DNA from: Lomentospora prolificans
Lineage: Eukaryota; Ascomycota; Sordariomycetes; Microascales; Microascaceae
Direction of reading: 5' to 3'
Length of the DNA: 64,000 bases
Assembly: GCA_029532625.1 (NCBI GenBank)
Contig: JARFXM010000011.1
Coordinates: 682,001-746,000 of the forward strand
Under the pieces are notes generated by a model that saw nothing but the letters and a program-made list of their open reading frames with translations, was not told the DNA's origin and did not search any database. The translations under genes and the position numbers were made by a program. Below, in pieces: positions 22,676 to 35,269 of the stretch (within the stretch, counting starts at the first letter, position 1; every line of letters begins with the position of its first letter).

Positions 22676-25611
22676 ATTGAGGGATCAAAATGAGGTACAT
22701 TATGCGGTGCTATAATGCATGAGGAGGCTGAATCCTGGACTCGGACGTCGTCGTAGACCCAGTTTGTGTTATATACCTCACCGATGCGTATGGAGTTGTT
22801 CATCAAGTTCATCCGGGTTCCTTGCATGTTTCTACCAAAGTGTCGATGTTATTGTGGGGAAAGCGCCAGGAAAACCCTGGGAGTTGGCCCGCATTGGGGG
22901 CCTGGGATGGTGTTTTGGTTGGGGCAAATTCCAGTCATGGGACCAAACGTCCCTCATAGGCTTAAGGATACGGAGCCTTCTCGCCCCGAGGCATGCCCCG
23001 CTTTATAATAAATCAATCACGATCATCTTCAATCGAATTGCTAGTTGAAGCCTCGTCGATATCGTCAACCTGCGGCCGTGATATGGACAAACTCTCTCTC
23101 CCAGAGACTCACCGGCTTACCCTTCGATTCATGACACTGAAATAGTCGTCCAACCTCACTCATTTCTTAATCTCGTCCATCGAGTGGTTCAAGTAGTGTC
23201 ATGACGGCCCTTTCCATCAGAGAGCTACCCGTGGGTTCAGGCTAGCCCGTGGATGAGAGGGACAAATTAATGGGAAACATGCTCAGTGTCTCATAGACCA
23301 TGCTTCCCACCTTTGGATCTCCATATTAAGCTTCATTCTCTTGAGTTTCCTTTATTTTCATGATGTGCTACGGTATCCTTGCTCATAGCCAGACGTACAA
23401 GGTTCTCTATCAATCTAGAGGAGAATTACTGAGCGTATGCTATATGATTCCAGTTCTTATGGCCCATGATACCAGTGCCCAGTCTTTCGGCTCCCTTCAC
23501 TCTCCTTGAATCAACAGCATTGGGTTTGCTTTTAGCGGAGGTACAATCAACGTCACTAGGTCCCAGTGTTTGTTGCCCAGTTACCTTAGTCGAGGAGACC
23601 CAAAGCGAAAGGAATAAAAGTGGTAGTTGGCGTTGCGCCAACTGAAAATCCGATGTCGGATACCCAAGGTTGCATCTCCCGGTTTCTGGATATAGTCGGA
23701 GCTTTGGTAGCAGCGAAATCGTCCATTTGACTTGCAAAGCGGTAAATCCGGAGCCTCGGGAACTCGGCATTATCTTACTCGACTATATCTCTTCTGTTCG
23801 GCCCGTAGACCTGTATGAAATGACCCCGAGGCTATGCTTTGGCAATCGTTTCTATTGACTATCTGCCCATCTTGAACACTCACTACTTCAAGTCCTTCCA
23901 CACCTTTCCGGAGAATTTCTCTCTTTCGAGAGTAGAGCTTCTCGTCTTCTTGTTTCCACGCCTTATCCACAGGTAAACAACCGTTAACAAGCTGTAAATT
24001 TTCTAGTCGTAACTGAGAGGCTGATCAACCACATTCTTCGCGGCCCGTTCAATAATGAGATAAGTGGCTCATAGTATGGTGTAAAGTTATCAGTAATTGT
24101 CTTCATGAAAGTTGCCTGCTTCTCACAATGCCGAGTTTCCTCCCAGCGCGCTCCTCCGTTTCGTTCTCAAACTGTGTAGCTACTCTACTCTCATCTGGCC
24201 CTTTGTAATGAATGCATATCCAAAATAATGCCTAAAAGAATGACTCGAGATCGTGCATGAAGGGGTGCTGCTCGCCCAGGAGCGCTCCGATTGCCATGAA
24301 AGGCCTCGTACCGGTCCCCGACTTGCCCCCGATGCCTTCTCTCGTTGTTCATCGATGGGCAAGATCAAGGTTGATCAAAAATGAAGGTGCTTGCTTTGAT
24401 CTCCACTCAGCGGACTCTGGAATTCTGATTGTAACAATTCCGATAATCTGTCACGAAGTACTCTACATGCACCTTGAGGTTACAAGACGAGTTTCATCTG
24501 TGAATGCGGCTTCATTTGCACGACGGACAGCGCTGGAAATCTCCGGTCCCAAGGCGGAGGTGACTCCGCCCAAAGACCCACCTCAAAGCGCCCGGATGGC
24601 AAGGATTTCTCGACCCTGATTGTGGAGGCTGGTTAATCGCAGGCCTAGTCGTCATTAATAGCTCCATGCATCCCGGTTCGAGGTCAAGATTGTCTTACTT
24701 GTCAAGCAGATATATCCTAAAGGAAGGTAACGAATACAGAAATGGATCGCTGACGAAGAACGTTCGAATTCTCGACGAGGAGCCACATTCACGTGATTCT
24801 ATCCTCAAGCTCCCCAACTCGAGCAAGATCCTCAGCCAAAACCCGTGTAAACTATCGAGATAGCTCGATCGGCAACCTTTAGCGACAAGGATGGCACACG
24901 GCTTTTCCCAACGTCGTATGGTGTTGAGAGCGGCCTCCTACGACTGGAATTCGAAAGTCTATTCCTTCGACAACCGGGCAAACGTGAAGCGGACACTATT
25001 CTTGGCGTGGAGACAACAAGTATGCATTTGCTATCTGCAGCGCGCTTCCTAATTAGCTGGATTCACTTATCCCCGCAACTCCACCATTGTTTTAAACTTT
25101 GTAGACATGGAAACCATAGCCGGGGTGGCCTAAAACAGCGGCAAGCCTTGCTCATGCTGAGGCAGGAGCTGCTCAGTTTTGAAGAAAGGAATGGCAATTC
25201 TTGATCGTCAGATTGGGCACGCGTATACGCTGTAATCTGACTGCGACTTATTGTTGCCGCGGAACGCCAAGCTCTGGTGGACGAACCTCCAGCCGCTATT
25301 CTTCAAGCTCCCAATCTTTCGTAATCAAACGGAAGATTACTATACTGTGTTGATGGATTGTGCTTCCTTTCGTGGCCACTCACTTCCTGCATTACAGATC
25401 TGCATCATCGCGAGAGGTTTTTTTGCGGGACGTAAGAATGACAATATTATGTAGGCTTTAGTAGACTAAAAGAACAGTATACATATAGTCTCTACAATAA
25501 ATCTAATATGAACGAATGAATTGATTTCCTGCCCATTAAATGTATCCAAGTCTCGACATCACGCGTACACTATAATTAACGTTCCCGGTATGAAAATGAA
25601 AATAACCGCTC
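22676..25611. other. Gene-poor region with scattered coding-like remains
   Basis: No intact gene is recognised. On the minus strand around 24180-23780 there are short coding-like stretches in different frames (for example ETRHCEKQATFMKTITD and QLVNGCLPVDKAWKQEDEK) that may be remains of a decayed gene, but I cannot assign a family or boundaries. Confidence 0.3.
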
Positions 25612-27565
25612 TTACTCGGCCTCAGCAATGATGAAGTCCGCCGCAGTCTCGGCGATAGCGTATACAGCGGTCTGAATGTGCGCCGAGAGGATGATGGGCA
25701 CGATACTGGCGTCGACGATCCTGAGGTTAGAGGTGCCATGGACAATGAGCTTCTCATTAACAACACCACCATCCTCGAGAGGAAGCATAGAGCAGGTACC
25801 GGTAGGGTGGTAGAAACTGAGGGTGGCATCATGGACGAACTTCCTCCAGTCCTCCTCAGACTCGACCTCCGCACCAGGCTCGAACTCCTTGTCCCAAGTA
25901 TCCGCCATGGGGAGAGAGTTGGCAATCTGGCGAGCTAACTTGGCACCGGCGATGGAGGCCTGGATATCGTACTCGTTGGAAAGGTACTTGGGGTCGATGA
26001 TGGGCTTGCCGTGAGGGTCGTTGGGGTCGATGTGGACACTGCCGCGGGCCATGGGGTGCATGACAGAGGAGAAGAGGGTGAGGAACTGGCCACCAGGGTA
26101 AGGCTTAACACCGATGTAGTTATTCTCGAAGATGATTTCGAGCTGGGGAACGGTGGCATCCTTGAGGAGCTCAATCTTCTTCCTATCAATGGCATGGGGG
26201 TTGGGGCCGGCAGCCTCCTCGGCAAGGGCGATAAGAGCCTCGGCACCAGTGGCGTTGACAACCTTGGTCCAGTCGAGGAAGGCGTAGGTGGAGGTGGTGT
26301 AGTCAAGCCAGCTAGGCATACCAGCGAGCCAGAGAGCGACCTGCTCACCGGCCAGCTCGCTACCAGAGTCGTAGATCATAAAGTCAAAGGACTCGAAGCC
26401 TTCCTTGAGGCGGTAGGTGTTGGAAGTACGGATGTGGTCCTGGTAGTTCTCACCAACGCCGGGGAGCTCGAGGATGGTCTCGATGCCCGCAGCCTGGAGA
26501 ACTTCGGTCTGGCCAATACCAGAGTTCTCGAGGAGACCAGGGCTGCCGATGGAACCACCAGAGAGGATGACCTCACGCTTAGCCTTGATCTTGGTGCCGT
26601 CATCAAGGGTGACGCCGGTCGCACGGAGCTGACCCTTGCACTTCTTGTCGGCGAAGTCGACGTTGAAGACGCGAGTGTCGGTGAGGACCTCGAGGTTGTC
26701 GCCAGCAAGGGGGAGGTAGCTGTTGGCGGCGTAAGACCTAGTATACTTGGTGACATCGACGTTTGTGGGCTGGATCGAAGCACCGATAGGGTTCCCGCTG
26801 ACGGCCTTCTCGTTGGTCTCGATACCCAAGCCGTTGAGGGTAGGAAGCCAGGAGTGGAGGGCCTCGGGGAACTTGCGCGCGTAGGTGCCACGGATAGGAC
26901 CAGAGTCACCGTGGATGTCAGAAGAGGGCGCGGTAAAGTTCTCAGCCTTGATCATGCCGCTGATCATGTTGTCCCAACCCCAGCCAGGGTTACCAAGCTC
27001 ACCCCACGCATCGTACTCGGCCTCGGAAGCGCGATCGTAGCAGAGGTAGTTGAGGGCGGAAGAGCCACCGAGGACATGCCCGCGGTTGACGTCGACCTGG
27101 CGGCCGCCGAGCGCCTCCTGGGGGATGGTGGTGAAGTTCCAGTCATAGACGGAGCCGAGGGTGGAACCGCGCATACCGGGGGCGTTGATGCGAATTTCAT
27201 CCAGGGCGGACGGACCGGCCTCGACGACGAGGATGGCGGCGTCAGGAAGACCCAAGCTCAGACGAGTCGCAAGGGCGAGACCTGCGGTACCACCACCAAC
27301 AATGACCTAAACACAAGTAATGATAATCAGCGCAAGGCCTTCATGACATCGCAGAACATGCGGCGCTCAACGTAAAGATAAAAAACAAACTCCCAAAAGC
27401 CAGGTCTACCTGCCGGTTCGGCGGCGATCATAATAAAGCGGGAATAATAAAAACGTGAAAGCTGACTCGGAATGAAAATAAGACGCGACTTACATAGTCA
27501 TAGCTATCCTCAACAGCGGCGGCAACGGCAACCGTGGCGGTTAGTATTATCGCAGAGAGCTTCAT
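25612..27565 (-). CDS. Secreted GMC-family FAD oxidoreductase (AA3)
   Basis: Two exons, 27494-27565 and 25612-27306, give 588 residues. The 187-nt intron is long for this window but in phase 0. Exon 1 encodes the signal peptide (MKLSAIILTATVAVAAAVED). Exon 2 opens with the dinucleotide-binding motif VIVGGGTAGLALATRL, then GHVLGGSSALNYL (GMC signature 1 region) and GSIGSPGLLENSGIG (signature 2). The catalytic pair sits in FYHPTGTCSMLP and SAHIQTAVYAIAE, both with His as in glucose oxidase. Family members oxidise alcohols or sugars with O2 or quinones and supply H2O2 outside the cell. Glucose oxidase, aryl-alcohol oxidase and quinone-reducing dehydrogenases cannot be told apart by eye. The gene stands alone, with more than 2 kb of gene-poor DNA on each side. 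Confidence 0.94.
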
Positions 27566-30500
27566 TTTGAAAGTCTAAGTGCTGCGCAAAACAATGGCGA
27601 GTGGGAGGGCGGAGAAGAAATCACAAAAAAGCACACAAGCAACTAAATGAGCGTCGGTTCTCGGAATATGAGCTAATCCAGAGATGCGCCAGAAGAAAAG
27701 GAAAAGGACGGGAGAAGATCTGCACACGCCCTATTTGCTATTTGAATGAATTTCTTCGGCACGGAACCCGAGCAGCTGGCATGGTGTGCTCCCTCTCTCT
27801 CGCGGAGAATGGAACTCAAGGTTCTGTCGGGGGTCAAGAAGCAAAATGAAGGCCAAGACAACTGGCCAGCCATTGAGCCAACACAAGCTACCCGTTACTA
27901 CCTCAGCTAGGGTTCAAAGGAAGTTCTAGCGTGCAGTGCGCCCTAATGCCGGGGTGCCACGAAAGGATGCTGCCCCGGAGCGGCGTATGGAGGACCACGC
28001 CTCCTGGGACAAGGAACAAGGAAGCGGCGGACCAACAGAAACGACAGGGAAGCCGGGCCCCCCGTTCCCCTTCGCCTGGCCGTCTCCTCTTTTGACAGCG
28101 CCACTTGCATCGCATCAGGCGGCACCCACCATCTTGCGTTGGGGATATTGGACTTTGCCTATAGAGGAACTACTCATTGACTCCGCGGGCGCATTGAGGA
28201 TATCCTCTGGCAGCCCCAGGCTCTACTCACCATCGCACGAGCGATTATTACGCGGTGCTGCGTGTTTGCTGTTGCATGCTTATTGCGGCACACGGGGCTC
28301 GATTCTTCCAAGCCATATATCCGGACAAATCGTGCAGCGGCAATAGAAAGAATAGAAAGCATTTACAGACTGCAGAATCTTTCCCCCGCACAGAATATGA
28401 TGGCTATCTAGAAGTCGGTGAAAAATGGAAACGAAAAGGAACAAACGCCGTGTTTATTCGAATGTCGCACCAGAGGCTGCCAAATTTAGCCGAGTCTGTG
28501 TAGCCTGGCTGGGTCCGCGTAAAAGGAACGCGCCACTTGAATACTTGGACTGAGAGGTCGAGCTCAAGCTTGCGGTATAATCTCCCATCGAGCGCCTGCA
28601 CGGGTTTCCTTATTTGCCGACAGTTCGATTGGCCATATTTCCCGTCCCTTAAACCTCAGTCCAGACGCACTCTTTTCTTGACCGGCGACGTTGCAGTATT
28701 TACTGTACATATTATTACTCTCGGTCGGTGGAAGCATCCCGCAATGGGGTTTCTCACAATTCCCAGACCCCCAACGCCTGGCTGGCCCAACGACTGCGAC
28801 TCGTTCTTGTTCCAACAGCCAGCGCTCCCTGCTAGTTAGCTGCCAGACAAGGGCGCTGCTCCGCGTCAAGATGTAACTCTAGCGTCCGTGAGGGCGCCTG
28901 CGAGCCACGGGCAACTATGCATATCCCCGTTGGTTCCCTGGTCTTTGCGAGCCAATAATAAACGGTCGGTTTCCCTGCCGAACAGGGGATCGTCACCGGG
29001 GCTTTGGACGACGTTCCCCGTACCACACACCTAATCTGCAAGAATGGTCGGGCGAAGGATCTCTATTATTATTGCTCGTTTCCCTGATGAGCCCACCTAT
29101 GTCGTCTAATTGCCCCCTTTGAAAAGTGGTACCGCGGTTGACGTGCAGCTTACTCTGCATCAAGTTAATTTCATTAATCCCGGGGGGGAATCGCACCACG
29201 ATGAGAATTTCACAAGAGAAGTTATTCCTCTCTTTATGCTCCTACTTATTCTTTGAGACCAGTACCTCCACAATACGCGGCGTCACCCCGATGATGCTGC
29301 TCGATGGGGAGACGGGTGGCACCCTATTTTCCATACTCCATGGGGTCGTATGTTGGAAATACCGCACTGTTCGTACTCGCCAATTGATTGTTTCCTCGTA
29401 GTCGACAAGCACTGGCGTAGGGCTGTGCTAGTCCAGAATGAATTGGACTAGGAGAATACAAATAGAGTTGAAGCCATTCGCGGGAAAGCTAGCACCACGG
29501 ACACAAAGTCATTCTCTGCACCTTAGCTTTTACCTCATTCAGCCTGGCCAGGCCTTAGGGCCTCCTTGGGCAAATTTAGGGCCTAAAACAAGCATAAGCT
29601 TACTGTTGCTGGCCTTGCTTGCATGTCCCTTGTGCTAAACCTTATTTAGAACGTATTCAAAATTGCCCCGTTGCTGGCTAGTGCTACCTTGCACCATGTC
29701 TTCGCTTCTCGTTCCCTTCAGAAACGAAAACTGGCATTCTGCGAGTCAGTCAATGCAAGCTAAAATCCCCCTCAACTGCGCCCATCTCTTTCTCACATTC
29801 GTTTTCCCATCAAGGTTTCCCAAAAGGAAATCCCCAGCTGAAAGAACTATATTCCTTTTTCCCGACACTGCACCTCGGCTCGCCCTCCATACAGGCTCGC
29901 CTGACTGGAGCAAAAAGCACTCATCTGTGAACTGCCTCCTGCGCCGACGTCCGTGATTCTCGATCGGCGCACCTAAATCGCCGGTTCGGAAGGGAAAAGG
30001 GGAGGAGTAAACGAAAAGAAATGCTGAATCCGGGTGCTCGACATCGACTCTCGCCAACCGAAATAGAGCTGTAATTATTACTCGCTCGCTCGGTGGCAAT
30101 CCCTGACGGGAAGCCGAAGCCTGCCGACCAGGGGGAGAATTACGAAGGAGATTTTAAGGGAGCGTCGCAAGACTAGCGCCAATAGGGAAGCTGTGGGCCG
30201 AAGCCAGCGGATTACTGAGGCTAACATTATTTGGCGGGATCCCTATCTTGGGCGTATCCCGATGGGTCCGTGGGAGCTTACGACACACCTGTAAAACCCC
30301 TTCGTACGTACTGGTCGCATGAATATCCAAGGGACCTTGGACTGTCGGAAAGTGTCAATTAAAATGGCAGAGAAATAATAGGTGAGGGATCAGCACACCC
30401 CTTCAGTAGTGCCACGAGGGCGAGGTGCACACACAAGTAGGAAGAGATCAAGGGACGAGGAAACACTGGGCTCACGCCTGTCTCGTGGCTTCCCTGATAT

Positions 30501-31448
30501 CGGTTGTCACTACTGGTAGAATCCTACCTCGATCACAGGCCATGAACCAGCGTCGCTTCACAGATTCATGCGCTCAGGGTGATAGCTCGCCTGAACGTCA
30601 TAAATTGGGGTATTAACTTTGCCAGCAGCCCTCGTGGCCTCGTGTTTTGGCAGTCGGTAGACACGCCACTCAAAGGCGCGGGATAACCCTTCAGTTTGGA
30701 TAGCTGCCAGGGCTTCAAGCTCTCTGGCGAAGACCTTTGGAGCATTGACAGAGATAGATTCGCGAAGATATTGCACTCGCCCCGAGAATATGAGAAGAAG
30801 GCGCTCTCTGGCTTTGACAACCTTGTCCCCTTTCAGCATCTCCCGGGCTGGGACGTGGCGTAATCACCAATCCCAGCTGGGTGCCTCTACGTCAAAGACC
30901 AGAGGCTACGCCTTCTTTCCTTTTCTTGCCTCCTTTCCATTGAAAGACTCCAAATATCGAGGACTCATAAAGAAATAAACATAACGTGATTACATAATTC
31001 TTCGCTAGCTTTGCTCTTCTGCAATCGGAACTCTTTGCTCAATTGATTGGGGACAAGCCTCCATCATCACGTCATTGTGGCGCCTGTTATGGAAGCTCCC
31101 TCAAACAGCCCCGACCCTAGCTGGACATCACCCATTCTCACGCCAGCATAGCATCATAGGATGTTTTGGCGTAGTAGCATCGCGTCTTGTCATACATACC
31201 CGGAGGTCATTATGCTCCGTACTAATGGTGCCTCGTCAACAGATGGCACATGTCATATCGACGTCAGCAAGAGCCAACTCTATTCATGATGTCTCGTCAG
31301 AAATGCGCATCTCTGTACGGCCATTTAGGGACGGCTTCCTCCAGACCGTGAACCAACAAACGAACAGTTTTCAGATATTCTCGGATCGAACCTCTCCGGT
31401 CAGACTTGTTATTTGTAAAACTTGATACAGATTTTTCCACCACCCAAA
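27566..31448. other. Gene-poor region of about 3.9 kb
   Basis: No recognisable gene is present. All open frames are about 100 codons or shorter and lack domains. This is one of the longest empty stretches in the window. Non-coding RNA or small secreted proteins with several introns cannot be excluded. Confidence 0.45.
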
Positions 31449-32864
31449 ATGGCTATGGCACTACAGGTGAGAGGACCATCCCATCACAGGTGTTCCACAG
31501 CCTGATGCTTATTATGCTGTCAGGTTGCCACATTCCTCCAGCAATGGCTGGAATCCCGGCCCAGTGTGAAGGCCGTGAACAAGAATCCTAATCCCGTCCG
31601 ATTCGGCATCCTTTCGACGGCAATGATTAATCCCGCCGGCATCATCCACCCCGTCGAGACCCACCCCGACGCCGTCATCACCGCCATCGCCTCTCGCGAC
31701 CTCAAGAACGCGCAGGACGCCGCGAAAAAGTACAATATCGAAAAGGCGTACGGATCTTACGAGGAGCTTCTCGCCGATCCCAACATCGATGCTGTCTACA
31801 TCTCCCTTCCCAATGGCATGCATGGTGGTACGCACTCACGCCTGACCCCTCCGGAAAACCGTCTCGCTACTAATGCATGAGTTGATTTCAGAATGGGCCA
31901 AGAAGACATTTGCAGCCGGCAAGCATGCTCTAATTGAAAAGCCCCTCTCTGCCAATGGCGATGAAGCCGTTTCCATCTTCGAATCGGCCAAACATAATAA
32001 CCGCATCGGCATGGAGGCCTTCCATTGGCGCTTCCACCCCGCCGCCCACGTCGTGAAGTCGCTCGTTGAGAGCGGTCGTTACGGCCGCGTGCTTACAACC
32101 CATGCTCGCATGACCTCTCCGGCTGGAACCATCCCCCCAGGCGATATCCGCTGGCAGTGGGACCTTGCCGGCGGCAGCTTAATGGACATGACGTACACCG
32201 TATCCGCCACCAGGTTCTTCCTTGGCGCCGGAACACCTAGCTCGATCGAATATGCCAAAGCACGGACGTTGAAGGACGATGCGCGTGTGGACGAGGCGAT
32301 GGAAGCAAGTATGGTATTCGAGACCAGCACGGGAACGGTTCGCAGCACCATCAAGACCGATATGAATCAAGCGTTTGTCGGTCATGTCATTCCAAAGGTT
32401 TGGGAGTTGCCTTCCATTCGCATCGAGTTGGAGCACGCGACCATTTACTACTACAAGTGAGTTTTATTATTTCGTTATTTCATATTTTTGGATGGCTGTT
32501 ATTAACAACATTTCGATAGCTTCATGATGCCTCACATCTACCACTACATTCAAATTACAGACAAGAACACCGGCCAGAAGAGCACCCAGAAGCACTACTC
32601 CTTTGGTCCTCTCTGGGGTCCCAGATCTGAGCCGTGGTGGAGCACTTATAGGTATGGAACGGAGCTGTTTGGTGACCTCCGTTACTGATACTAACCAACT
32701 CCTACAGATACCAACTTGAGGCTTTCGTGGACAAGGTATCCGGCCAGGAACCTGTTCACTGGGTTACTCCCGACGATAGTATTTCCCAAATGCGCACCCT
32801 GGATGCTATTTATGATGAATCAGGGTTGATGAAGAGGCCGAGTACGAGAGCGGTTAAGAATTAA
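31449..32864 (+). CDS. Gfo/Idh/MocA oxidoreductase (dihydrodiol/D-xylose dehydrogenase-like)
   Basis: Five exons fit exactly in phase: 31449-31466, 31524-31827, 31892-32456, 32520-32651 and 32708-32864, giving 391 residues. Exon 1 is only six codons (MAMALQ). The N-terminal Rossmann fold begins RFGILSTAMINPAGII and includes AIASRD and AYGSYEELLADPNIDAVYISLPNGMHG. The family motif EKPLS follows, then HWRFHPAAHVVKSL and WDLAGGSLMDMTYTVSA in the C-terminal alpha/beta domain. This pattern fits dimeric dihydrodiol dehydrogenases and fungal NADP-dependent D-xylose dehydrogenases, which oxidise sugars or trans-dihydrodiols in the cytosol. The exact substrate is not shown by sequence. No signal peptide is seen. 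Confidence 0.92.
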
Positions 32865-33272
32865 AATCATGTGAAATGGAGTTAATGTTTCAATAAGACT
32901 GCCGCAGTTCTTGAACACAAGTATGACCCGGTCGACGTAGACGCATTCTCTGCTCCCAACACGAAGCACGAAGCAATATATCCTATTAAAGTACCCTCTA
33001 CCGTTAAATCCACAGAAATGGCATTGGTATCAGCTCAGACAACTCATCCCCTCAATATCGTCATCAAGCAACGCTCTAACCAGATCACCATGGTAAATCA
33101 CCACCGGAAACTGCGCGCAATATCTAACAGCTAAAAAAGGAAAGCCGCTAGGTATTCTCTGGATGGCACCGGAGCAGAGACTATGAAATAGGGCAAATTT
33201 AAACGAGAAAAGAAATGGCAAAGTATTTGGGAGGTGGTTTTCATACGCCGTCTTTTCATTCGAAGTTGCTTC
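32865..33272. other. Convergent intergenic region
   Basis: This is the 3' flank shared by the Gfo/Idh/MocA gene (plus) and the arginase-like gene (minus). No gene is seen. Confidence 0.5.
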
Positions 33273-34205
33273 TCATGTGGAGCCGAACCGGCCGCTCTCC
33301 CCCAACTGCTGCAAAAATCCAACTATCGCCTTAATGGCAACCTCAGCAATCGCATCTGCCCCGTCGAACCCCGGATCGAATGAGGCGACCGTGAGGGCCA
33401 TCGGAGCCGTGGTAGATGCAATCTTCCTTAGACATGCCTTGATGTCCTCTTCATGTAGACCGCCCGGAGCGGCAAATTGATTCGCGATACCGATCGATGT
33501 ATCTAGAGCATCGACGTCGAAATGCACATATGTTGGCTGATCCCGTAGATTCTTCTCTTCCAGATACCCCGCCAGTCCGCCCTCGAAGTCGACCCTCTTC
33601 TCCGCGTCTCCCCACACAACAGACAATTTCGCCTCTTCCACGTGCTGCCTTTCCATATCGTTCACGTCGCGCATCCCAACATGGACCAGGCGGTTCAGAT
33701 TAAGAGGAGTAAACCCCGGTACCGAATTGACCATGGCCTTGAACGTAAGACCGCCAAGCATAGCGATGGGCATGGAATCGAAGTAGCCACTGGACATGGT
33801 ATCAGGCGTGTTGAAGTCATCATGGGCGTCAAACCATACGCAGGCCAAATCTTTCCCAAGTTTTCTGTTGGTTTCCGAAAGACCGGCTGCAACACCGACG
33901 CTCGAGCTACAGTTTCCAGCAAGGACGATCGGGAGCGATTGTTTCGCGTGGGCCTTGCGAACGGCCTCGGATGTGCGCCGGAATAGTTCGAAACTGCGTG
34001 AAATGTCACCTTCAAAATCTTTTTCAACCGAGGCGAGTTCTGTTTCCTCCACGGAAAGGCCAAGCGACTTGATGCTATCTAGGATACCGCGCTCCGATAA
34101 GTACGTCACGCCGCGTGCGACGGCGACATTGGGTACGCCGACATGGTACGGTGATGTAATTAGCGTGATTGATCGGAAAACAGGATGGGCCATTGTGAAA
34201 GACAA
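33273..34205 (-). CDS. Arginase/ureohydrolase-family protein with a noncanonical first metal motif
   Basis: A single exon of 310 residues, close to the family norm; a second start at residue 5 (MAHPVF) is also possible. The ureohydrolase metal motifs are present in order: AGNCSSSVG where most members have GGDHS, then WFDAHDDFNTP, and HFDVDALDTS. The first motif therefore has Cys in place of the usual Mn-binding His, while the DAHxD and DxDxxD ligands are kept. A C-terminal SFDPGFDG segment replaces the usual VEVxP region. Known members cleave arginine, agmatine, guanidinobutyrate or formiminoglutamate. This variant may use another guanidino or amide substrate, or one metal. The cytosol is the likely location. 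It is convergent with the Gfo/Idh/MocA gene. Confidence 0.88.
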   Translation of the reverse strand: MSFTMAHPVFRSITLITSPYHVGVPNVAVARGVTYLSERGILDSIKSLGLSVEETELASVEKDFEGDISRSFELFRRTSEAVRKAHAKQSLPIVLAGNCSSSVGVAAGLSETNRKLGKDLACVWFDAHDDFNTPDTMSSGYFDSMPIAMLGGLTFKAMVNSVPGFTPLNLNRLVHVGMRDVNDMERQHVEEAKLSVVWGDAEKRVDFEGGLAGYLEEKNLRDQPTYVHFDVDALDTSIGIANQFAAPGGLHEEDIKACLRKIASTTAPMALTVASFDPGFDGADAIAEVAIKAIVGFLQQLGESGRFGST

Positions 34206-35269
34206 AAATATTTTTGACGCATAGACCGATAACGAAGTATGATAGCGACAATCGCAAGGTTACTACGCGAGTTTTGCGGTTTGAGGGGAGCTTCGAACCG
34301 GCATGAGGAGATGTTGAGTCACATCAGAGCCATCCTCACACACGTGACTCATTCGAAGTCGAATCACAGCGGGAAAGACTTCGTGCTAGATGAATGGAGA
34401 GACCGCGTTATAGGTAACTTGAACCGCCCTTTCCAACGTTCCGTTCCTGGCGACTTGTTACTAGGAAATTCCCGACGGGTGAAACAGTGTTGGCCCGAGG
34501 CCATAATCAAGTATGAGGGCGGGTGGCGGAGGTCAGTCCTCAGGAACTTGTTGACCAGTCTTCCATTCAACCTAAGCGTCGAGATCGTTGTTCTCCACAG
34601 TGTCTGATATATGAGTTAGCCGCTCGGAGATGGACTTCACCGTGCAGAAGCCCTTCACTTGGCTGCACAGCTGCCGCGCTGCAAGTGTCTCACCAGCATC
34701 GCACAGCATTAGAAATACCAGTACATCTCGTTCCTCACCCCGCGTATGAAGAAGAAAGTAAAGCGTGTCGATCCGCTCCGGCACAATGGCGCGTCTTATA
34801 TGTGGCGACAGAGATTGCATCCTCCGGTTCCACGACGATGTTAATAGTGGCCCTGAATCCACCGTGGCTTAGGCAGAGAATCTGAGGCTCGGTCTCCTCG
34901 GAGATTCCAATTCCACCATATCTCTCTTTCGTAATTCGATAAGACCCATGATGTTGGCTTGGCTGGCGGGAGCGGAAACGACGGACCAGCGATCTGACAG
35001 TGCGTACGCTTGAAGAATGGTTGAAGTCTAGGTCATTCCTAGAAAAGCGCAGTGATACAGGATTGATTCTTCACAGTCCTTTCTGGGCACGACATTACGG
35101 ATATTGGGAAGTGCTATAATTAGTTTTGGTAGCTCCAAATAACGCCCATTTCATTTGCGTGTGCTTCGCGGAAGGCATTTCGTGGGGACTTGTATAAAGT
35201 ACGTTCATAAGCGCGAGACAAGCTATGTACACAATCCTTGTGTGACCCAAGGCAAATAAAGCCATTTAT
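34206..35269. other. Region between arginase-like gene and ACS transporter; possible gene remnant
   Basis: The minus strand at about 34990-34572 gives coding-like pieces in two frames (ERYGGIGISEETEPQILC, then IDTLYFLLHTRGEERDVLVF) that could be a frameshifted remnant. No family is recognised and I do not call a gene. Confidence 0.3.

Noticed and set aside
23780..24180. Coding-like minus-strand pieces in gene-poor DNA
   Set aside because: Pieces are short, in different frames, and without family match or splice signals. Not called as a gene.
26011..27375. Long antisense frame of 454 codons opposite the GMC oxidoreductase
   Set aside because: It is a mirror of the high-GC third-position codon use of the real gene. 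The translation has no recognisable motif.
34572..34990. Possible short gene on the minus strand next to the ACS transporter
   Set aside because: Coding-like pieces fall in two frames with no workable intron and no family match. At most a remnant.
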